Origin: Emydura subglobosa
Taxonomy: Eukaryota; Chordata; Testudines; Chelidae
DNA length: 64,000 bases
Assembly (NCBI GenBank): GCA_007922225.1
Contig: ML680053.1
Coordinates: forward strand, 19,206,694 to 19,270,693
Direction: 5' to 3'
This document shows positions 57,546-64,000 of the stretch, in pieces. The notes beneath the pieces were generated by a model that saw only the letters and a program-made list of their open reading frames with translations, did no database searches and was not told the origin of the DNA. Both the position numbers and the translations under genes were made by a program. How positions within the stretch are numbered: the first letter of the stretch is position 1; every line of letters starts with the position of its first letter.

Positions 57546-57849
57546 GTTAGGCCATTTAGGTTTGGTTCCGCTATTCCCGAGCCTTTTAAGTGTGTCTGAC
57601 ATGGCCTCATACATAGCAGTTATTTGACCAATTATCCCTATACACATCCCAGATCTTATTACACACTCAGTGGCCAAACACCCATTGTTTAACTACCTCG
57701 ATCTAAACTATCAGAGTTGAGCCACCCAATTTGGCTGCTAGTAACCTTCCTTTTCAAACCTCCTTCCAGCCATTCATTTGAACTATAATGTTGAATTGAG
57801 CCAAATAAACCTCCGAGAGAGTTTTTCCCTCATGTAGATTTGTTTTAGA
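57546..57849. other. Unassigned DNA between gypsy and CR1
   Basis: I recognise no RT motif or repeat here. It could be decayed gypsy sequence. Confidence 0.35.
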
Positions 57850-58765
57850 GAACATAAGAATGGCCATACTGGGTCAAACCAATGGTCCATCTAGCCCAAT
57901 ATCCTGTCTTCTGACTGTGGCCAATGCCAGGTGCTTCAGAGGGAATGAAAAGAACAGGTAATCATCAAGTGATCCATCCTCTGTCACCCATTCCCAGCTT
58001 CTGGCAAACAGAGCCTAGGGACACTTCAGAGCATGGTTTTGCATCCCTACCCATCCTGGCTAATAGCCATTGATGCACCTATCCTCCATGAACTTGTCTA
58101 GTTCTTTTTTGAACCCTATTATAGTCTTGGCAAACAATTTCACAGGTTGACTATGTGTTGTGTGAAGAAATACTTCCCTTTGTTCATTTTAAACTTGCTG
58201 CCTATTCATTTCATTTGGTGACCCCTAGTTCTTGTGTTATGAGAAGGAGTAAATAACACTTCTTTATTTACTTTTTCTACACCAGTCATGATTTTATAGA
58301 TCTCTATCATATCCCCTTAAGATGAAAAGTCCCAGTCGTCTTAATCTCTCCTAATAAGGAAGCTGTTCCATACCCTTAATCATTCTGTTGCCCTTTTCTG
58401 TACCTTTTCCAATTCTCATATATCTTTTTTGAGATAGGGTGACCAGATCTGCACACAGTATTCAAGATGTGAACATACCATGGATTTATAAAAAGGCAAT
58501 ATGATATTTTCTGTCTTGTTATCTATCCCTTTCCTAGTGATTCCCAACATTCTGTTAGCTTTTTTGACTGCCACTGCACATTGAGTGGATGTTTTCTGAG
58601 AACTATCCATAATCACTCCAAGATCTCTTTCTTGAGTGATAACAGATAATTTAGACCCCATCTTTTTGTATGTAGAGCTGGGATTATATTTTCCAATGTG
58701 CATTCCTTTGCATTTATCAACATTGAATTTCATCTGCCATTTTGTTGCCCCGTCACCCAGAGGGG
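57850..58765 (-). mobile_element. CR1 LINE, RT C-terminus to 3' terminus
   Basis: Starts GAACATAAGAATGGCCATAC, TGGGTCAAACCAATGGTCCA, the complement of the 3' end. The minus-strand frame 58416-58733 is open for 105 codons: KWQMKFNVDKC (crossing its start), YKKMGSKLSVITQERDLGVI and SHLEYCVQIWSPYLKKDI. It is the same subfamily as 11815-13383 and less decayed in this part. The copy is 5'-truncated within GDWATKWQ. Confidence 0.9.
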
Positions 58766-60154
58766 CTTTTATTTCCTGTGCAGGAATACAGTGGACTCGC
58801 TTTAAAGTGACAGCCAGGCTATCTCAGAGAGACTTGGTAAGGGGCTGCACTTGATCTCCACAAGCATCTGCCCCTTTTATGTATGTGATTTAGATACTAT
58901 ATATAAATATTTAATTTCCTTATAATGGAACTCATGGTAAACTTCTATGTACTTATCTCACACCATATATAGTAAATCATGCATCAAGATGTGATTATAT
59001 CAGTTTACCAGTATATATATCATGAAAAATCTGTTAGCAACAGACTACCACACAAATCTTTTCATACAGAAACACCACTAAAACACAGACACCAAAAAGT
59101 AGATTACAACAGCACTACACGATAGACAGGAAATGAAGTCTCAAAGTTAAAACTGCATAAGGAATTTAAGAAGGCAGATTGTAATTACAAACTTTTTAAT
59201 CTGGCTAAAACACCACAGGTTAATCTTGTGAAAAATATTATGGAATTTGAAATTATCCCAAAGGATTAGGACCTCTGTCCTGTGCCTCATTCAAAAGAAA
59301 GGTACTTTACTGGTTTAAGTCTGTTACAAATGTGAATGCAAGAATTCTACATAGAATGAGATCAGTGCAATGTTACCATTATGTTCATTTCTCCTCTCCT
59401 CTGCTCCCCGCCTTTGGTTGTAAGGTGAGATGAGAACATAATGCCTTCTTATTTTTTAAATAATCCTAGAACCTGATCAGAGAGAATAATCCAGTTTTAC
59501 CACACACATCACTGCCCATATAAATTGGAATAGAGAGAAAAATGTTAGAAAACTGAAAATGATTAGATATATAACGAGAGAGCTTGAGAAATTAGCATTT
59601 GTTTATCACCTTCAAGATTGGTTTCATATTTTCGCTGTCCTCGTGTCCAGTAAAGGAGTGACCAGTTCGTCCTGTCTTCCCATCTCATTCCTTCCACTCA
59701 TCAGTCACAGAAAAGCAAAAATAACATCTTTAACATAATACACAAAAATGCTTTCCACACATAACAAGTATCAAGAAAGTTATACAGTTTTCAAAATGGG
59801 TGGCAGGAGAAGAGATGATTTGACTGCTGTGTATAGTAAGGTAGCACCCATAGTTACCTCACTATAGCAATGTTACCAAGGAACATGGAACCATGCAGAT
59901 TTTCACTGACTGGACATTATTACAATGCCTATAGTAATAATGTTTAAGCTAAACAATTGCTGCCCGAAGCATATGAAATTTTCCCTGTAAAGGTCTAATT
60001 AACAGCCTTAAATTTACAAGAGTCTCATTTCACTGAAATTAAAACTTCTTGTGCTTCAAGATAATATGGAAATAATTCCACTGCTCACTTTGTATTGCTC
60101 AAAATTAATGTTAGCACTTCAAACAATGTTTGTTCTTCAGATAGGCTAGACATC
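58766..60154. other. Unassigned AT-rich DNA
   Basis: 1.4 kb without recognisable gene or repeat. Confidence 0.4.
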
Positions 60155-60246
60155 TTCGGCCGCATCCACAACTGATGTAAATCATCATAGCTTCATTGAA
60201 CTCAATGGAGTAATGCCAATTTACATCAGCTGAGAATCTGCCCCTT
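60155..60246. repeat. Copy of the palindromic repeat family
   Basis: Arms ACTGATGTAAATCATCATAG and CCAATTTACATCAGCTGAGA flank the centre CATTGAACTCAATGGAG. Confidence 0.75.
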
Positions 60247-61069
60247 TGTGTACATGGTCTACCACTCATTAATCCTTGGTAATTATGCCCAGGATGCGTT
60301 TCCATTTTTATTTAACCCCTTTCCAAGAGTGTTTTTGAGCATTCATGTTGACCTTTTAATTAGTAGCCAAAGCTTGAAAATATCTCAAAATAATTTTTTT
60401 TAAAGATTATAATGTCCTACAAGCACCCTATTTTTAAGCTACTGAGAAAAATAGAGTTAGCTAATTTTTCATTACTATCATTCAGAAACATAAAGAGATT
60501 TACAGTGGTGAAAGATCTTCAGGTAGCAAAATATTCCTTTCATTGAAGCAATGCACCCAAAATAAGAAAGCAGAGGTGTGTCATAGACTTTAATAGCAAT
60601 GGGACCCAGAATACAAGGTAGCTACTATCTCTGTTGGGTACATCTAAGACTCCTATCAGTTTGCAATCATATTTCAGCATCTTTACATGGATTACCCTGA
60701 AAACAAAGGACTTTATAAGGCAGAAAAATACTCTTGCAGTGGATTGCACAGTGAATGGAAAGATCTTATCCTGCCTTCCCTCTTCTTCAGATCACCAATC
60801 CTAAAAAGAACTTGGAAACAACCAAAGTAGACATCACTTCTAAGGAATTCTCATCAGGTTTTGCACTTCATTCTGTGACAAGGTATCTGGGAGTGTTCAG
60901 TTCTAGTTAGGCAAGCAGAGCCAAATTTTCAAAAGATAGTAGTCTCTGATATTTATCCTACTCTCATATATGTGCACAAATGATAATGTGCATAATTAAA
61001 AAGGTTCATTGTACCTGTGTACTTGCAGGTAAGGTATTACTGGTTTGAGCATCTGTTCCAAATACTCTT
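60247..61069. other. Unassigned DNA
   Basis: Nothing recognised. Confidence 0.4.
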
Positions 61070-61186
61070 AGACCATGATTCAACAATGTATTTAAGCACA
61101 TGCCTATCACTAACCATGTGAGTAGAGCTATTGACTTTAATGGGATTACTCATGTTTTTAAAGTTGGATACATACTGAATTAGGGC
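61070..61186. repeat. Copy of the palindromic repeat family
   Basis: ATTTAAGCACATGCCTATCA, CATGTGAGTAGAGCTATTGA, CTTTAATGGGATTACTCATG and TTTTTAAAGTTGGATACATA: arms read AAGCACATG/CATGTTTTTAAAG-like around a TTGACTTTAATGGG centre. Confidence 0.65.
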
Positions 61187-61884
61187 TTGAATGGGAAATA
61201 CTGCTAAAACCTGTAAATCTTACCTACAGGTTAAAAGGATTTATTTAGTGGGGGGGAAACCCCAGACAACCCATTTTCACAAGGTTTATCATAAAATGTC
61301 AGCATTTTCCAAAAGTTACCCCACAATAGGACTCGAGAAAGCACAGTTCACATGCCCCCACATTCCCCCGCCCCGCGCTCCCTCCCCCCGTGCCCATATT
61401 TAAAATAGGAGCTGTGTGTGTGGACATCTGTTGGGAAGTGTTGACTCTTTAGTGTCAGCATTCTAAATTACATTTACAGATGTGAACTCCATTTGTACCA
61501 GCAAAGTTTTTTTACGTACAAATGTTAGTGTGGAGCAAGCTGCAAAGACAAAAATGAAAGGCCAAGTTGTGGATCATTTGAAAATTTTTCCCTGATTCAG
61601 TCTATATGTATTCAGTAAAACTGACAGTGATATATAGTACATTAATGCTGAGTCTGAGCCTATTACATTTAGTATTCCAGTCTGGGATGCCACATACAGA
61701 ATTGCAGTTGTCCTCATAAATGTTTGAGAAAATCGACAGAATACAGTCCTAGTAATTCAATGTTGTGCTTGGGGACTTAGCTACAAAAAGGTGTCCAATT
61801 AGGTTAACAGTATTTAAATAACAAAACTCCATCAAAGGTGGGAATCAAAAAAATCATAAAGAGTGGATGGTATCCTGGTTACTA
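61187..61884. other. Unassigned DNA with a C-rich tract
   Basis: CCCCCGCCCCGCGCTCCCTC at about 61366-61390 is a short GC island. Nothing else recognised. Confidence 0.4.
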
Positions 61885-62480
61885 CTAATGTAATGTATGC
61901 CATCATGTGCCAGCAATTCCCCTCTGCCATGTATATTGGCCAAACCGGACTGTCACTATACTAAAGAATAAATGGACACAAATCAGACATAAAAAAATGG
62001 TAACATCCATAAACCAGTCGGAGAGCACTTCAATCTCCAGGACACTCTATAGCTGACTTGAAAGTTGCCATATTTTTACAAAAAAACTTCAAAAACAGAC
62101 TTCAGGGAGAAACTGTAGAGCTGGAACTCATATGCAAACTTGACACAATCAAACAGGGTCTGAATAGGGACTTGGACTGGTTATCTCATTACAAGAAGTA
62201 ATTGCCTCTGTTCACACATTCTCACCTTCTAATCAATGGTTGTGAATAGGCCTCATCTACTCTAACTGAATGGACTTTGCTAACACCTACCCTCCCCATT
62301 GTTGTTTCTTACCCTTGGATGTATATACATACCTCCTATCTGATTTCTGTTTCATTCATCTGATGAAGTGGGTTTCAGCCCACGAAAACTTATGCCTGCA
62401 GAAATTAGTTAGTCTTTAAAGTGCTACAGGACTCTTGTTGTTTTTGCTGTATACAGACTAACACGGCTATCCCTCTGGAA
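61885..62480 (+). mobile_element. Penelope-like element: GIY-YIG relic and 3' end
   Basis: The frame from about 61890 translates to NVMYAIMCQQFPSAMYIGQT then GLSLY, a stop, RINGHKSDI. The V-Y-A-I ... M-Y-I-G-Q-T spacing with R-x-N-x-H is the GIY-YIG endonuclease of Penelope-like elements. Later parts read ...LICKLDTIKQGLNRDLDWL (62130-62190) with a shift. The 3' untranslated end has GATGAAGTGGGTTTCAGCCC, ACGAAAACTTATGCC and the terminal CAGACTAACACGGCTATCCC. The RT is absent by 5' truncation. Confidence 0.7.
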
Positions 62481-62615
62481 CTTTAAATCAAGACTGGATC
62501 TTTTTCTAAAATATATGCTTTAGGAATTATTTTGAGGGAATTTCTGTGGCCTGTATTATACAGGAGGTCACAATGGTCTCTTCTGATCTAGGAATTCTCA
62601 GTTCCTATGAAATCT
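62481..62615 (+). mobile_element. CR1 3' tail directly after the Penelope-like end
   Basis: TTAAATCAAGACTGGATCTT, TTTTCTAAAATATATGCTTT, AGGAATTATTTTGAGGGAAT, TATACAGGAGGTCACAATGG. The same CR1 family as the split copy at 3196-4530, and cut at the AAATCAAG point. Confidence 0.75.
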
Positions 62616-63336
62616 GGAGGCTTACACATCTTTTATGAGATAAACAGGGAGAGAACTCACAGACATTCAAGGAGAGTAAAGGGTTCAACTATTTACAAAT
62701 ACTTATCTTCATTCCTTGAAATCAATGTTAAAGAATACTGACAGGTTCCATATCCAGGCTAATGTGAAAAGAGAGATTGCTCAGGTCAGAACACTGTGAA
62801 AAGCCATGGGCTAAATGAGTCAATACTGCTTCTCAACCAAGTTTGCATCTAAAAAGTTCGTCTTTCTAGCATACATAGAAACTCCTTCTTACGATCTGAA
62901 TAAGAAAAGTAGGAGAACGGAAATGAAACTGTTTTAGTCACTGCTTTCTTATCTTACCCAGTCACTGTAGGTTGATGGGTGCAAAGCTTTTCTTTAGACT
63001 CTTCCTTCACTAAATTCCATATTAATATTCTCCTAATTGCTTTGATTACTTTCATAGGCAAATATAAAAATTAAGTCCTGCCTAACAGATAAAATTGCAC
63101 ACAAAAAACAAATGAGTATGAAAATGCAATCTTACACCTTTAAACCTCCCACCAATACACGTTTTTGCCTGATTTTTTTATTCAATAATTACTACCTAGG
63201 AATGGCAAGATAAAAATACTATTCTAAATATAAGTTTTGTAGCTTTACTTGTCCCTGATATAGCCCAGTTAAAGGTCTACCTGGGTCTCCTCTAAACCCA
63301 AAGCCCAATCCTGGAGTGTATTGAGCACCTGTAACT
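62616..63336. other. Unassigned DNA
   Basis: Nothing recognised. Confidence 0.4.
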
Positions 63337-63405
63337 CCTGTTGACTTTATTAGGTAGGAGTTGCAAGTGCTCAGCACCTCTTAAAATTTGCTCCTGTGTT
63401 TTAAA
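63337..63405. repeat. Copy of the palindromic repeat family
   Basis: TAACTCCTGTTGACTTTATT, AGGTAGGAGTTGCAAGTGCT and CAGCACCTCTTAAAAT: one arm and the TTGACTTTATTAGG centre. Confidence 0.55.
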
Positions 63406-63599
63406 TGAGTTTATAACCAACAAACCGTACAACCAAAAAACGTGTGTCTTCCTCCTTGATTAAAGTGCACTGTCAGTTATACAGCAGAATCAAAATGACA
63501 ACTTTCTGTTCCTGTGATTTGATTCCTTTAATAACAGTCTCCAGAGAAAAGAGCAGGAGGTGGTAAGATCACACACTGCTACATGAAGAGCATGACCTG

Positions 63600-63800
63600 C
63601 TGTACACTGCATGTTGCTCAGGATTTATGAAAAATTTTGTACTCTGAGTGCCATAGTTAGATTGACCGAAAGAATTTTTCCATCACTCAAGCCACCACCC
63701 TTGGAGAGGTGGATTAACTACACTGATGGAAAACCTTCTTCTGTCGATGTGGGAAACTTCTACACTAAGGCACGGCAGCAGCATAGCTGCACTGCTTCAG
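63600..63800. mobile_element. Hairpin non-autonomous DNA transposon fragment
   Basis: GAGAGGTGGATTAACTACAC, TGATGGAAAACCTTCTTCTG, TCGATGTGGGAAACTTCTAC and ACTAAGGCACGGCAGCAGCA are the inner part of a GTCTACACT-ended turtle/archosaur DNA element. Its arms fold on the AAGAATTTTTCCATCA / TGATGGAAAACCTTCTT inverted pair (63671-63685 and 63723-63739). Terminal repeats are lost. Confidence 0.5.
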
Positions 63801-63837
63801 GTATGTGACAGCAGCTATAGAGTAGAGTACCCTAACA

Positions 63838-63912
63838 GTGAAATCCTAAAACCACTGAAGTCGGTGGCAAAACATCCATGGCCTTCATTGAGGCCAGGAT
63901 TTTGCCTTAATT
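63838..63912. repeat. Copy of the palindromic repeat family
   Basis: AGTGAAATCCTAAAACCACT, GAAGTCGGTGGCAAAACATC, CATGGCCTTCATTGAGGCCA and GGATTTTGCC. Confidence 0.7.
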
Positions 63913-64000
63913 TCCACCAACTCAGCAAAGCTCGAACTATATCTGGGATCTGTGTGGACACTGCAGGACAAACATGGTCAGCAGATGTTTTCCAGGTATT

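Overview
This 64 kb window is non-coding amniote DNA, most likely from a turtle (Testudines). The clue is the repeat population. There are about thirteen fragments of CR1 LINEs, several ending in the 3' terminus that reads ...CCAGTATGGCCATTCTTATG (or its complement). There are also MIR/L2 relics, Penelope-like 3' ends, Ty3/gypsy elements with a SCAN-like Gag, and many short palindromic repeats centred on CCATTGACTTCAATGG-like cores. A crocodilian is the main alternative. I recognise no host gene, exon, tRNA gene, rRNA or CRISPR array. The reading frames I can identify are broken retroelement or DNA-transposon genes.

Layout. 1-11 kb: a MIR, a CR1 split by a second LINE (3.2-4.5 kb), a 100-base assembly gap, a CR1 piece, an AT-rich repeat and a broken hAT transposase. 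11-19 kb: a 1.5 kb CR1 inside a 3.1 kb inverted-repeat pair, a retroelement C-terminal fragment, a CpG-rich hairpin transposon, a tRNA-like palindrome and a possible LTR, then quieter DNA with a 10-base gap. 19-26 kb: AT-rich repeats, a clean 604 bp solo LTR with a 4 bp target duplication, and two adjacent CR1 tails. 26-29.2 kb: the main element, a Ty3/gypsy relative with a SCAN-like Gag, a retropepsin, and an integrase zinc module placed before RNase H, between two LTRs. 29-51 kb: sparse, with LTR-like blocks, CR1 and L2 fragments and a 472 bp hAT-type MITE with an 8 bp target duplication. 51-59 kb: a retroelement cluster with a second gypsy lineage split by a CR1, a third lineage with a long intact integrase frame and a tRNA-Lys 5' half lodged in RNase H, and further CR1s. 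59-64 kb: sparse DNA, then a Penelope-like fragment with GIY-YIG motifs joined to a CR1 tail, and a hairpin DNA transposon.

Nothing here works as a functional gene set. The value of the window is as a layered record of insertions. The points most worth checking are the SCAN-like gypsy element with integrase upstream of RNase H, the tRNA half inside a retroelement, the palindromic repeat family, and a 46 bp near-identical inverted pair 3.1 kb apart. All family assignments come from reading translations and recalled family patterns; no database search was possible.
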